A stretch of 6,961 nt of DNA from Candidatus Bipolaricaulota bacterium (GCA_021129895.1 JAJOKL010000089.1:22958-29918); one strand, 5' to 3'; shown: positions 1 through 6,311, numbered from the stretch's first letter. Translations and numbers: made by a program. The notes: generated from the letters alone by a model not told the origin.

Positions 1-517
1 GGCCAAGATGCAGCGGCTGGCCCCCAAGCTGAAGAAGCTGCAGGAGAAATACAAGGATGATCGGGAGACGCTGCACAAACAGATGATGGAGCTGTACCGT
101 GCCGAGCGGGTGAACCCCCTGGGGGGGTGCCTGCCGCTCATCCTCCAGATACCGCTCCTGTACCTCCTGTGGCAGGCCATCATGTATTCGGCGGAGCAGA
201 TCCACCTTTCCCCGGGGTTCCTGTGGATTCGGGACCTTTCCCAGCCCGATCCTTATTACATCCTGGTCATCCTGACCACGGGCCTGATGCTCCTGCAGCA
301 GTGGTTGACCCAGCGGCGGCTGCCCGAGTCCCCTACCGGGGGCGGGCAGGCCATGGGTTGGCTGTTCCCGGTGATCATGGCCGTGTTCTTCCTGAGCTTC
401 CCGGCCGGCCTCTGGCTGTACTGGTTCCTGTCCACTGCCCTGCAGATGGGCCAGCAGTTGGTGGTGGATTGGGAGCTAGCGCGGGAGCGGGCGGTGGCCC
501 CGCCCCCCCAGGGATGA
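1..517 (+). CDS. yidC: Membrane protein insertase YidC/Oxa1 family (5' end missing)
   Basis: Inner-membrane insertase that helps Sec-dependent and Sec-independent proteins enter and fold in the membrane. The frame is already open at the left edge (first full codon at base 2), so the N-terminal part, including the first core membrane segment, lies outside; 171 residues remain. Visible in order: a charged amphipathic cytoplasmic hairpin (KMQRLAPKLKKLQEKYKDD, bases 5-61), the family motif NPLGGCLPLILQIPL leading into a membrane segment (about bases 128-187), a second segment (about 257-307), and a last long hydrophobic stretch (about 356-445) with FPAGLWLYW followed by MGQQ, typical of the YidC C-terminus. 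The tail is short and ends PPPQG, without the long basic tail of some homologues. The stop codon overlaps the next start (ATGA), as is usual for yidC-jag. Identification is by motif recognition and is firm. Confidence 0.95.
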   Translation, partial: AKMQRLAPKLKKLQEKYKDDRETLHKQMMELYRAERVNPLGGCLPLILQIPLLYLLWQAIMYSAEQIHLSPGFLWIRDLSQPDPYYILVILTTGLMLLQQWLTQRRLPESPTGGGQAMGWLFPVIMAVFFLSFPAGLWLYWFLSTALQMGQQLVVDWELARERAVAPPPQG

Positions 518-963
518 ACCCGCGGGCGATTGAGCTGGTGCGGGAGCTGTTCGAGGGCCTCCTCGCCCGGATGGGGGAAGGAGGGCGGGTGGAGGCCCGG
601 TGGGAGGGGGAGGGGGTGTACGTCAACTTGACCGGGGATTTCCGCCGGCTCCTGGCCGACGACGCCTTCCGAGGGGATCTCACCCGTTGGGTCCGCTTGC
701 ATCTCCGGGCCCGCAAGCTGTCGTCGGTGCCGGTGGTAGTGGACGTAAACGGGCGCTGGGCCGCCCGCCGGCAGGAGCTGGTGGCCGTGGCCAAGCGGGC
801 GGCCAAGCAGGCGCTCCGAGAGCACCGGAAGGTGCGGCTCCCCCCCATGGTCCCGGAGGAGCGGCGAGTGATCCACCTGGCCTTGGCCGACTTCCCGGGG
901 GTGAAGACCCATTCCGTGGGTAAGGGGTCGGGTCGGCGGGTGGTGGTAGAGCCCACCTCGTAA
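514..963 (+). CDS. jag: Jag/KhpB-like KH-R3H RNA-binding protein
   Basis: 149-residue cytoplasmic protein of the Jag (SpoIIIJ-associated, KhpB, EloR) family, which binds RNA and affects cell elongation and division in Firmicutes. The ATG at 514 overlaps the yidC stop; the same frame is open further upstream, but there it is only a yidC shadow. No clear Shine-Dalgarno precedes the start, so translational coupling is likely. Residues 26-100 align with the KH region: VYVNLTGD, then VPVVVDVNG near 72-80 and a basic helix. Residues 107-147 form a textbook R3H domain: LPPMVPEERRVIH with R117 and H121 as the RxxxH signature, then THSVGKGSGRRVVVEP. The N-terminal Jag_N domain of many homologues is absent, so the protein is a short form. 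The expected GxxG loop of the KH domain is not recognisable: the stretch after LL46-47 reads ADDAFRGDL. RNA binding may therefore rest mainly on R3H. The family assignment is strong. Confidence 0.9.
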   Translation: MNPRAIELVRELFEGLLARMGEGGRVEARWEGEGVYVNLTGDFRRLLADDAFRGDLTRWVRLHLRARKLSSVPVVVDVNGRWAARRQELVAVAKRAAKQALREHRKVRLPPMVPEERRVIHLALADFPGVKTHSVGKGSGRRVVVEPTS

Positions 964-971
964 AGCCCGAC

Positions 972-987
972 GCCCGCCCAAGCGGGC
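972..987 (+). terminator. GC-rich hairpin after jag (no U-tract)
   Basis: GCCCGC, a four-base CCAA loop, then GCGGGC, starting 9 bases after the jag stop codon. It is a perfect 6-bp stem in a good place to end or stabilise the yidC-jag transcript. No run of T follows, so it does not meet the standard intrinsic-terminator pattern; it could instead be a 3'-end stabiliser. Confidence 0.4.
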
Positions 988-1070
988 ACCAGCACTGCGG
1001 CCGCCTCATGCTGCCACTCCACCGGGGGAAGGGAGGAGGGTGGTAGAAAGGCCGTCATCCGCCAGCCCCC

Positions 1071-1134
1071 GCCTGGAAAGCAGGCATTGAAGTGGGGTTC
1101 CCCACTCTCTGGATTGGTCCCCAGTGAGAGGGGG
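1071..1134 (+). other. Cluster of hairpins in the jag-rlmN gap, two of them mutually exclusive
   Basis: Three potential stems lie within 64 bases. The first is GCCTG-GAAAG-CAGGC at 1071-1085. The second is the palindrome GTGGGGTTCCCCAC at 1092-1105. The third pairs CCCC (1100-1103) and CTCTC (1105-1109) with GAGAG and GGGG (1126-1134), plus TGG (1110-1112) with CCA (1121-1123). The second and third share bases 1100-1105, so only one can form at a time. The region precedes the predicted rlmN promoter, so it would belong to the 3' end of the jag transcript or to a separate small RNA. It matches no riboswitch or RNA family I can recognise. Confidence 0.35.
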
Positions 1135-1159
1135 AAGCAAGTGCCCCGGTAGAAGGCTC

Positions 1160-1165
1160 TATAAT
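1160..1165 (+). promoter_or_regulatory. Consensus -10 box (TATAAT) for rlmN
   Basis: An exact TATAAT in otherwise GC-rich sequence, ending 9 bases before the ATG of rlmN. Transcription would start about 7 bases downstream of the box, at about 1172, three bases or so from the start codon. No good -35 hexamer lies at the usual spacing (bases 1137-1142 read gcaagt) and there is no extended TGn. No Shine-Dalgarno lies at a workable distance from the start either. A leaderless or nearly leaderless mRNA is the simplest reading. Confidence 0.55.
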
Positions 1166-1174
1166 CCCAGGGCC

Positions 1175-2227
1175 ATGTCCCCTGAAACCCCGTTCGACCT
1201 CTCCTATCCCGAGCTGGAGCAGCTACTCAGGGAGTGGGGGGAGCCGGCCTACCGGGCCCGCCAGCTCTGGGCCTGGCTGTGGCGGCGGCTGGTCACAGAC
1301 TATGCGGAGATGACCGACCTCCCCAAGGGGCTGCGGGCCCGCCTCTCCCAAGAACTCCCGTTGCGCCTTCCCCGCCCCGGGGCGTTGCAGCTCGATGCGG
1401 AAGAGGGGACGGAGAAGGTCCTCCTTCACCTGACGGACGGGGAGGCCATCGAGGCGGTGCTGATGCGGGAGGGGGAGAGGCGGACGGTGTGCGTGTCCAC
1501 GCAAGTCGGTTGCCCGGTGGGGTGTGTTTTCTGTGCTGCCGGGAGGATGGGCTACCGGCGGGACCTGGCGCCCGAGGAGATCGCCGCCCAGGTGCTCCAC
1601 TCCGCCCGCCGGCTTAGGGAGGCCGGGGAGCGGGTGACCCACGTGGTGGTGATGGGCATGGGGGAGCCGCTCCTCAACTATGAGGCCACCTTGCGGGCGA
1701 TCCGGAATCTCAATCATCCCCAGGGGTTTGGCCTTGGGGCGCGCCGGTTCACTGTATCCACGGTGGGGGTGGTGCCTGGGATCCTGCGGCTGGCCGAGGA
1801 GGGGTTGCAGGTCAATCTGGCCATCTCCCTCCACGCCCCGGACGATGCCCTGAGGGAGGAGCTGGTGCCTCTAGTTAAAAGGTGGCCCATCCGGGAGGTG
1901 CTCGAGGCGGCGGAGGCCTACGTCGCGGCCACCGGCCGCCGGGTGACCTATGAGTACGTGCTCCTTTCCGGGGTGAACGATTCTCCAGCCCAGGCGCGGG
2001 CGCTGGCCCGCCTCCTTTCGGGTCGGCTGGCCCACGTGAACCTGATCCCATTCAACCCGGCGCCGGAGCTTCCTTTCCGGCGCCCCCCCGAGGCCCGGGT
2101 GGAGGTGTTCCGGCGGGAGCTACTGCGGCGGGGGGTGGACGTGACGGTGCGCCGCTCCCGGGGGGTGCGGATCCAAGCCGGCTGCGGCCAACTCCGGGCC
2201 CGCCACCTCGGCGGTAGCCGGGTGTAG
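1175..2227 (+). CDS. rlmN: RlmN, dual-specificity 23S rRNA (A2503)/tRNA (A37) C2-methyltransferase
   Basis: Radical-SAM enzyme that methylates C2 of A2503 in 23S rRNA and of A37 in certain tRNAs, by a methyl-cysteine intermediate. The product has 350 residues, about the family norm. The N-terminal accessory domain is present (YRARQLWAWLWRR, residues 26-38). The [4Fe-4S]-binding CxxxCxxC is C113, C117, C120 in QVGCPVGCVFCAAG. C106 in RRTVCVSTQ matches E. coli C118, and C337 in IQAGCGQL matches E. coli C355, the methylated cysteine. Also present are the SAM-contacting GMGEPL (161-166), FTVSTVGVVPGI (192-203), NLAISLHAP (214-222) and NLIPFNP (289-295). All residues needed for activity appear intact. 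The ATG at 1175 is chosen over an in-frame GTG at 1124 because homology begins there and the -10 box lies between the two. The lack of the Cfr-type sequence context favours RlmN over the resistance enzyme Cfr. Confidence 0.95.
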   Translation: MSPETPFDLSYPELEQLLREWGEPAYRARQLWAWLWRRLVTDYAEMTDLPKGLRARLSQELPLRLPRPGALQLDAEEGTEKVLLHLTDGEAIEAVLMREGERRTVCVSTQVGCPVGCVFCAAGRMGYRRDLAPEEIAAQVLHSARRLREAGERVTHVVVMGMGEPLLNYEATLRAIRNLNHPQGFGLGARRFTVSTVGVVPGILRLAEEGLQVNLAISLHAPDDALREELVPLVKRWPIREVLEAAEAYVAATGRRVTYEYVLLSGVNDSPAQARALARLLSGRLAHVNLIPFNPAPELPFRRPPEARVEVFRRELLRRGVDVTVRRSRGVRIQAGCGQLRARHLGGSRV

Positions 2228-2251
2228 TCCCTTGCCCGCAGGGTGAGGGAC
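2227..2251 (+). terminator. 11-bp hairpin overlapping the rlmN stop codon
   Basis: GTCCCTTGCCC (2227-2237), a three-base GCA loop, then GGGTGAGGGAC (2241-2251). This gives 11 consecutive pairs, two of them G-U. The stem begins on the last base of the TAG stop. No T-run follows, so it is either a non-canonical terminator or a 3'-end protective structure. Confidence 0.5.
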
Positions 2252-2265
2252 ATAGGTCCCGCGGC

Positions 2266-2288
2266 GATCTAACCAAAGCCTGTAGATC
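2266..2288. promoter_or_regulatory. Inverted repeat GATCTA-N11-TAGATC, possible operator
   Basis: A perfect 6-bp dyad with an 11-base spacer, about 40 bases upstream of a possible -10 box for the large secreted protein gene. The half-site spacing would suit a dimeric DNA-binding regulator on one DNA face, but no regulator gene lies nearby and the match could be chance. As RNA it would form only a weak stem. Confidence 0.25.
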
Positions 2289-2326
2289 ACCATACCCCCG
2301 CACGCTCCTTGCCGGGGGAGCTCTCC

Positions 2327-2332
2327 TATGAT
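2327..2332 (+). promoter_or_regulatory. Possible -10 box (TATGAT) for the secreted-protein operon
   Basis: TATGAT, one mismatch from the consensus, 35 bases upstream of the start codon. This would give a leader of about 29 bases carrying the Shine-Dalgarno. No -35 lies at 16-18 bases; the nearest candidate, TTGCCG at 2309-2314, leaves only 12 bases and is too close. Weak evidence, based on position and the one hexamer. Confidence 0.35.
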
Positions 2333-2356
2333 GCGGTAGAACAAGCGGCCTCGGAG

Positions 2357-2363
2357 AAGGAGG
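2357..2363 (+). promoter_or_regulatory. Strong Shine-Dalgarno deciding the ATG at 2368
   Basis: AAGGAGG ends 4 bases before the ATG at 2368 but only 1 base before the in-frame GTG at 2365. The spacing selects the ATG. Confidence 0.7.
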
Positions 2364-2367
2364 CGTG

Positions 2368-5300
2368 ATGCGAGTGAAGAGCTTCTTGATGTGGGCCATA
2401 GCGCTTGCTGCCCTTGTGGGCCACGGGGCCTTGGGGGCAGTGGGCTTTACCGATCAGAACCTGGATGCAGGCTATCTCAACCCCGGCGACGTCGGGATCG
2501 CTGTTCAGCAGATCCAGGTTCAGGGCGATGCCACCAAACAGGTCCAGTTCAACGCCATTACGGTGCGGAATCTGGGCACGGCAACCCATGACGAGATCAC
2601 CCGGATTGAGCTCTGGGACGGCGGGGCACAGATCGGGTTCGTAGATGATCCCATCGGCCTTTCCACCGGTGGAGTCACCATCCCGGTGGACTACGTGCTG
2701 GCCGCCGGAGCGACGGCAAACATCGAGGTGCGGGTCGACGTAGCCGGGGTGACGAACATCTCTGGCGGGGAGACACTGACCCTGGAGGTGCGGTTCCATT
2801 ACTTCCTGAACGGGGCTGCATATACCAGTGCCTGGATCGCCGACGGCAAAACCGAGGAGATAAAGAAGGCCGGGTTCGAGGAGATCGAGGAAACGGTGCT
2901 TGACCCGGGCAACTACAACCCCGGCGACGGGGCCGGTAGCCCGGTGCAGCGGGTGGCCTTCACCGACCGCGATGCTAACAACGCTCAGATTGAGGTGACC
3001 CAAATCAAAGTCCGGAACTTGGGCACCGCTACAGATGCGGACATTGTTCAACTTAGCCTGATCGTCCATGATGACGGTGTTGACCATCAGGCAGACGAAG
3101 CTGACCCCGCTGATTTGGCTTTATGGAATGACGGGGGAGTAGTTTTTACCCCCGCGGCTCTTGGTTGGGACGGGATCGTGGACGACAATGCGACCATTGA
3201 AATCACAGTAGAAATCCGAGTGGCCCCTAATCCCACCGATGGGCGCACGGTTAGCACCCAGGTCATCATCGAGCTTGTTGAGCAGGCACAGGGTTACACC
3301 CAAAGTTCTCAAGCTCCTACCACACAAACCCTCCGCAATGCCGGGGTAGAGGGGATTGAGGAACAGAGCACCGCTCCCGATTCCGGCGTGTTGAACCCCG
3401 GTGAGTCATTAGCCCAAACTATTGAGGTGCACGATAACGACGTTAACGGAAACCAACCTTGGATTACCAGGATCTGGGTCCAGAACCAGGGAACTGCTGA
3501 GGATGGGGAGCTGGAAAGCATCACGGTTAAAGTCAACGGTGCCATTATTAACACCTTTAACGCGTTCGCCGGCTTCGCCACTACTGGGGTGTGGCTGAAT
3601 ATCGCTGTTCAGCAACTTAATGACGATGGGAAGCTAACGGTCCAGATCCTGTACCGCGTTGGGAACATCATCCCTGGCCATACCCTACGGCCCAGGGTGA
3701 AAGTAGAGGCATATGAACCAGCCGGCACGGGGCCCTACGAAACAGTGGCTGTGGACTTCCCCACGGCGATCGAGTTGCGGGATCCTGGGCTCGAGTACGT
3801 CGAGGACATAGGCCAGGATTCGGCCACGGTTTACACTGGGCAACGTTTCTGCGCTCAAAAGATCCGCCTCGATGACCAGGACGAGAACGACGACGGGGTC
3901 ACCATCAACCCGGTAGTGATAAAAAACCTGGGGTCGGCCACCGGCACCGATGCCGGTACCGATGTAGTGAAGATCGAGGTTCGCACCGCCGCTGGTGACC
4001 TTTTGGGCGAGACCGAGGACACCGCAGGCTTTAACACAGGCGGGGTGACCATCTCCACCCTGCAGAACAACACCGTGGCCGACGACGGCCAGGTGGAGCT
4101 GTGGATCTGGGTCACCATCGCTGCCCCTGAGGTGGCCGACGCAGGGCACACTGTGAAGCTCCAGACCACTGTGTTCCATCAGGAAGACGGTGCCACTTAC
4201 CAAGCGCAAATCACCTCCGCGGCGACTTTCACCATTGCCATCAACCACCGGCCGCAGGTGGACTTCTCCTGGACGCCCGCTGATCCCAAGTGGAGCGATA
4301 CCATCACCTTCACCCCCGATGCCAGCGATCCCGACGGCGACGCCCTGGTCGAATTTGTCTGGGACTTCGGGGACGGGACCGATCCGGTGGTCAAGACCAC
4401 CGCCGAGGCGGTCACCCACCAGTATCCCGATGGGGGCACGTTCACCGTGACCCTGACCGTGACCGACGCCCGGGGCCTTACAGGGACCAAGACCAAACAG
4501 ATCACGGTGCAGCCGCGGCCGAATCAGCCGCCCACCGCCGACTTTGACTGGAATCCAAAACCACCCGAGGCCGGCGACGTGGTCACCTTCACCGCCGAGG
4601 CCTCCGACCCGGACGACCCGCCGGATACCCCGCTCACCTACGCCTGGGACTTCGGCGACGGCACCACCCTGCCCGCCTCCGAGGACAACCAGGTCACCCA
4701 CACCTACGCCGCCGCGGGCACCTACACCGTTACCCTCACCGTCACCGACGCCCGCGGGGCCGAAACCGAGGTACAGAAGGAGATCACCGTGGCCGAGGCG
4801 GTGAACGACCCGCCCCAGGTCACCGCCATCCAGATCACCCCGGCCAGCCCCGAGGCCAAGCAGGAGATCACCTTCACGGCCACCACCGTGGATCCGGAGG
4901 GCGACGCGATCACCTCCTGGGAGTGGGATTTCGACGGGGACGGCACGGTTGACGCCACCACGACCACCAACACCGCCACCCACACCTACACCGCCTCCGG
5001 CTTCTACACCGTCAAAGTGCGGGCCAAAGACGGCGACGGCAGTGGGAGCTTCGGCCCCTGGTACACGAAGGAGTTCTACGTGCGGGGGAAGGGGGCGGCC
5101 GCCATCGGCACCCGCCTTACGCAGAACCCGGTAGCCACGGAGGCGGTGATCGAGTTCTTCGTCCCGGAGGGGGCGGCGGACATCAGGCTGCGGGTGTTCG
5201 ACCTGCTGGGCCGGCCGGTGTTCGACTCCACCACCCCCGCCGGCGACCGGTTCCGCTGGGACCTCACGGACGGGAACGGCCGGGCGGTGCCAAACGGGCT

Positions 5301-5379
5301 CTACTTCTACTTGATCACCGCCACCTTGGATGGCCGGACCATCCGCTCGGAGGTTGGGCGCATCCTGGTGCTCCGGTGA
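2368..5379 (+). CDS. Large exported modular protein: four novel repeats, three PKD domains, sorting-like C-terminal domain
   Basis: 1003 residues, apparently made for export to the cell surface or medium. Residues 1-24 are a Sec signal peptide (basic MRVK, hydrophobic core, cleavage near ALGA). Four tandem units of about 150 residues follow (about 24-165, 166-322, 323-470, 471-627), sharing an NPG[DE] motif, NLGTAT about 30 residues later, then TGGV. Units 2-4 start with AGFEEIEE-like segments. I do not recognise this family; the pattern suggests an all-beta Ig-like sandwich. Three PKD domains come next, with WDFGDGT at 665-671 and 760-766 and WDFDGDGT at 853-860, the last also resembling a calcium-binding DxDxDG. 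Residues about 915-1003 (LTQNP, VFDLLGRPVFD, W964, GNGRAVPNGLYFY, final ILVLR) look like FlgD-Ig or type IX sorting domains. C495 is the only cysteine seen in the mature part. No catalytic domain is seen, so adhesion or surface structure is likelier than an enzyme. The first gene of a two-gene operon. Confidence 0.85.
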   Translation: MRVKSFLMWAIALAALVGHGALGAVGFTDQNLDAGYLNPGDVGIAVQQIQVQGDATKQVQFNAITVRNLGTATHDEITRIELWDGGAQIGFVDDPIGLSTGGVTIPVDYVLAAGATANIEVRVDVAGVTNISGGETLTLEVRFHYFLNGAAYTSAWIADGKTEEIKKAGFEEIEETVLDPGNYNPGDGAGSPVQRVAFTDRDANNAQIEVTQIKVRNLGTATDADIVQLSLIVHDDGVDHQADEADPADLALWNDGGVVFTPAALGWDGIVDDNATIEITVEIRVAPNPTDGRTVSTQVIIELVEQAQGYTQSSQAPTTQTLRNAGVEGIEEQSTAPDSGVLNPGESLAQTIEVHDNDVNGNQPWITRIWVQNQGTAEDGELESITVKVNGAIINTFNAFAGFATTGVWLNIAVQQLNDDGKLTVQILYRVGNIIPGHTLRPRVKVEAYEPAGTGPYETVAVDFPTAIELRDPGLEYVEDIGQDSATVYTGQRFCAQKIRLDDQDENDDGVTINPVVIKNLGSATGTDAGTDVVKIEVRTAAGDLLGETEDTAGFNTGGVTISTLQNNTVADDGQVELWIWVTIAAPEVADAGHTVKLQTTVFHQEDGATYQAQITSAATFTIAINHRPQVDFSWTPADPKWSDTITFTPDASDPDGDALVEFVWDFGDGTDPVVKTTAEAVTHQYPDGGTFTVTLTVTDARGLTGTKTKQITVQPRPNQPPTADFDWNPKPPEAGDVVTFTAEASDPDDPPDTPLTYAWDFGDGTTLPASEDNQVTHTYAAAGTYTVTLTVTDARGAETEVQKEITVAEAVNDPPQVTAIQITPASPEAKQEITFTATTVDPEGDAITSWEWDFDGDGTVDATTTTNTATHTYTASGFYTVKVRAKDGDGSGSFGPWYTKEFYVRGKGAAAIGTRLTQNPVATEAVIEFFVPEGAADIRLRVFDLLGRPVFDSTTPAGDRFRWDLTDGNGRAVPNGLYFYLITATLDGRTIRSEVGRILVLR
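2437..4248 (+). repeat. Four tandem protein-level repeats of about 150 codons
   Basis: Encodes residues 24-627 of the secreted protein. Shared landmarks per unit: NPGD/NPGD/NPGE/YTGQ at residues 38, 184, 343, 489; VRNLGTAT/VRNLGTAT/VQNQGTAE/IKNLGSAT at 66, 215, 371, 518; TGGVTI/DGGVVF/TTGVWL/TGGVTI at 100, 255, 405, 557. The DNA copies are well diverged, so the duplications are old or the sequence evolves quickly. Unit 3 departs most from the shared motifs after NPGE; unit 4 lacks NPG but keeps NLGSAT and TGGVTI. Confidence 0.8.
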
Positions 5380-5389
5380 GGAGGCGACG

Positions 5390-6268
5390 ATGAGGAAAAC
5401 GATAGCCATCCTTTGCTTGTCCGCGCTGGTGGGGGGGACGGCCCTGGCCCAGGGCCTTCCCAACCCGTTCGATGCGGGCTTGGGGGTGCGGGCCGCGGGG
5501 TTTGGAGGGGCTTATACCGCCCTGGCCGGAGGGCCTGAGGCCCTGCTCTATAACCCGGCCGGGCTGGTCATGACCCCGGGGCTGCGGGCGGATTCCGCCT
5601 ACGCTAGCCCCATGGGCCTCTACTCGGCCACCTGGATCGCCGGGGCCATGCCCGGGCTGGGGGCCGGGGTGGCGTTCCTGTCCGCGGGCAGGATCACTGA
5701 CCCCGCCGGTGATCCTATCCCCTTCTCCCACTTCGCCGCGGTGATCGGGGTGGCGGCTGCCGGGGAGGATATCCCCTACCTGGGAAGGTTCCTGCGGCTC
5801 CCCTGGCCCACGGTGTTCGGGCTCAGTCTCAAATACGACCGGGTGGAGATGGCCACCGAGGTGGGGGGGAACGTGGCCCTGGACTTGGGCCTATTGACCT
5901 CATTGGACCTCGCCTTGGGGACCGTGCGATTGGGGATTTCCCTCACCGATTTCGGGGCCGGGATCGGCCTTGGGGAGAGGACCGAGTCCTGGTCCACTTC
6001 CTTGGTCCTGGGGGCGGCCCTGGTGACCCCGGTGGGGTTCCTGGCGACCGTGGACCTGGCCATGGATCGCTTCGCCTTGGGGCTGGGCTGGACCTTCGGG
6101 GGTGGCATAGAAGCCCGCGCCGGGCTATCCAGCCAGGGCGGGGTGGTCAGCTTCTCCTTGGGCCTAGGGGTGAGCTGGCAGGCGTTCGTGCTCGATTACG
6201 CGCTGTCCACCCATCCAGTGCTGGGGCCGTCCCACCGGCTTTCCCTTGGGGTGGTGTTCGGCCGCTGA
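5390..6268 (+). CDS. PorV/FadL-like outer-membrane beta-barrel protein
   Basis: 292 residues. A signal peptide (MRKTIAILCLSALVGGTALA, cut before Q21) is followed by glycine-rich sequence with alternating hydrophobic stretches, as in an outer-membrane barrel. Residues 30-59 carry the signature of the PorV/PorQ and UPF0164 families: GVRAAGFGGAYTALAGG, then YNPAGL at 54-59, a motif also found in FadL. The last strand is HRLSLGVVFGR, ending in Arg rather than the usual aromatic residue. PorV binds the C-terminal signal of type IX cargo in Bacteroidota; FadL relatives move hydrophobic compounds. The adjacent cargo-like protein favours the PorV role, but that is inference. The start is fixed by GAGGAGG at 5378-5384, five bases before the ATG, overlapping the upstream stop codon. 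The gap to the upstream gene is only 10 bases, so the two genes are co-transcribed. Alternative: a general porin or structural outer-membrane protein. Confidence 0.75.
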   Translation: MRKTIAILCLSALVGGTALAQGLPNPFDAGLGVRAAGFGGAYTALAGGPEALLYNPAGLVMTPGLRADSAYASPMGLYSATWIAGAMPGLGAGVAFLSAGRITDPAGDPIPFSHFAAVIGVAAAGEDIPYLGRFLRLPWPTVFGLSLKYDRVEMATEVGGNVALDLGLLTSLDLALGTVRLGISLTDFGAGIGLGERTESWSTSLVLGAALVTPVGFLATVDLAMDRFALGLGWTFGGGIEARAGLSSQGGVVSFSLGLGVSWQAFVLDYALSTHPVLGPSHRLSLGVVFGR

Positions 6269-6272
6269 CCAC

Positions 6273-6300
6273 TTGACCCCGGAATAGGGCCCGCTACACT
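6273..6300 (+). promoter_or_regulatory. Sigma-70-type promoter for tRNA-Ser
   Basis: TTGACC (6273-6278), a 16-base spacer, then TACACT (6295-6300). This is the only promoter in the window with both hexamers in good order. Transcription would begin about base 6307, a few bases before the mature tRNA end, right after the upstream stop codon at 6268. Confidence 0.65.
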
Positions 6301-6311
6301 TCCCTCCGCCT

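Noticed and set aside
127..513. Upstream extension of the jag frame to an ATG at 127
   Set aside because: It lies wholly within yidC in another frame, gives a proline/alanine-rich sequence with no family features, and the Jag homology starts after ATG 514, which forms the usual ATGA overlap.
256..1058. Minus-strand open frames across yidC, jag and the jag-rlmN gap
   Set aside because: Low-complexity Pro/Arg/Ser-rich translations antisense to well-supported genes; no recognisable motif.
1071..1134. Possible known RNA (6S, SRP RNA, FMN, TPP or SAM riboswitch) in the jag-rlmN gap
   Set aside because: None of the conserved core strings of these families could be found on either strand.
1124..1174. 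GTG start for rlmN at 1124
   Set aside because: The extra 17 residues have no RlmN similarity, and the TATAAT box lies inside them; ATG 1175 fits the family start.
2326..3087. 253-codon minus-strand frame over the first repeats
   Set aside because: Antisense to the repeat region of the secreted protein, which has a signal peptide, clear repeats and a strong ribosome binding site; the reverse frame shows no domain.
5330..5389. Earlier in-frame ATG at 5330 for the barrel protein
   Set aside because: It lies inside the upstream gene and would bury the signal peptide; GAGGAGG is placed correctly for ATG 5390.
3685..5463. 592-codon open frame on the minus strand
   Set aside because: Antisense to the PKD and C-terminal part of the secreted protein; glycine/valine-rich shadow of GC-rich third positions, with no signal peptide, domain or ribosome binding site that fits.
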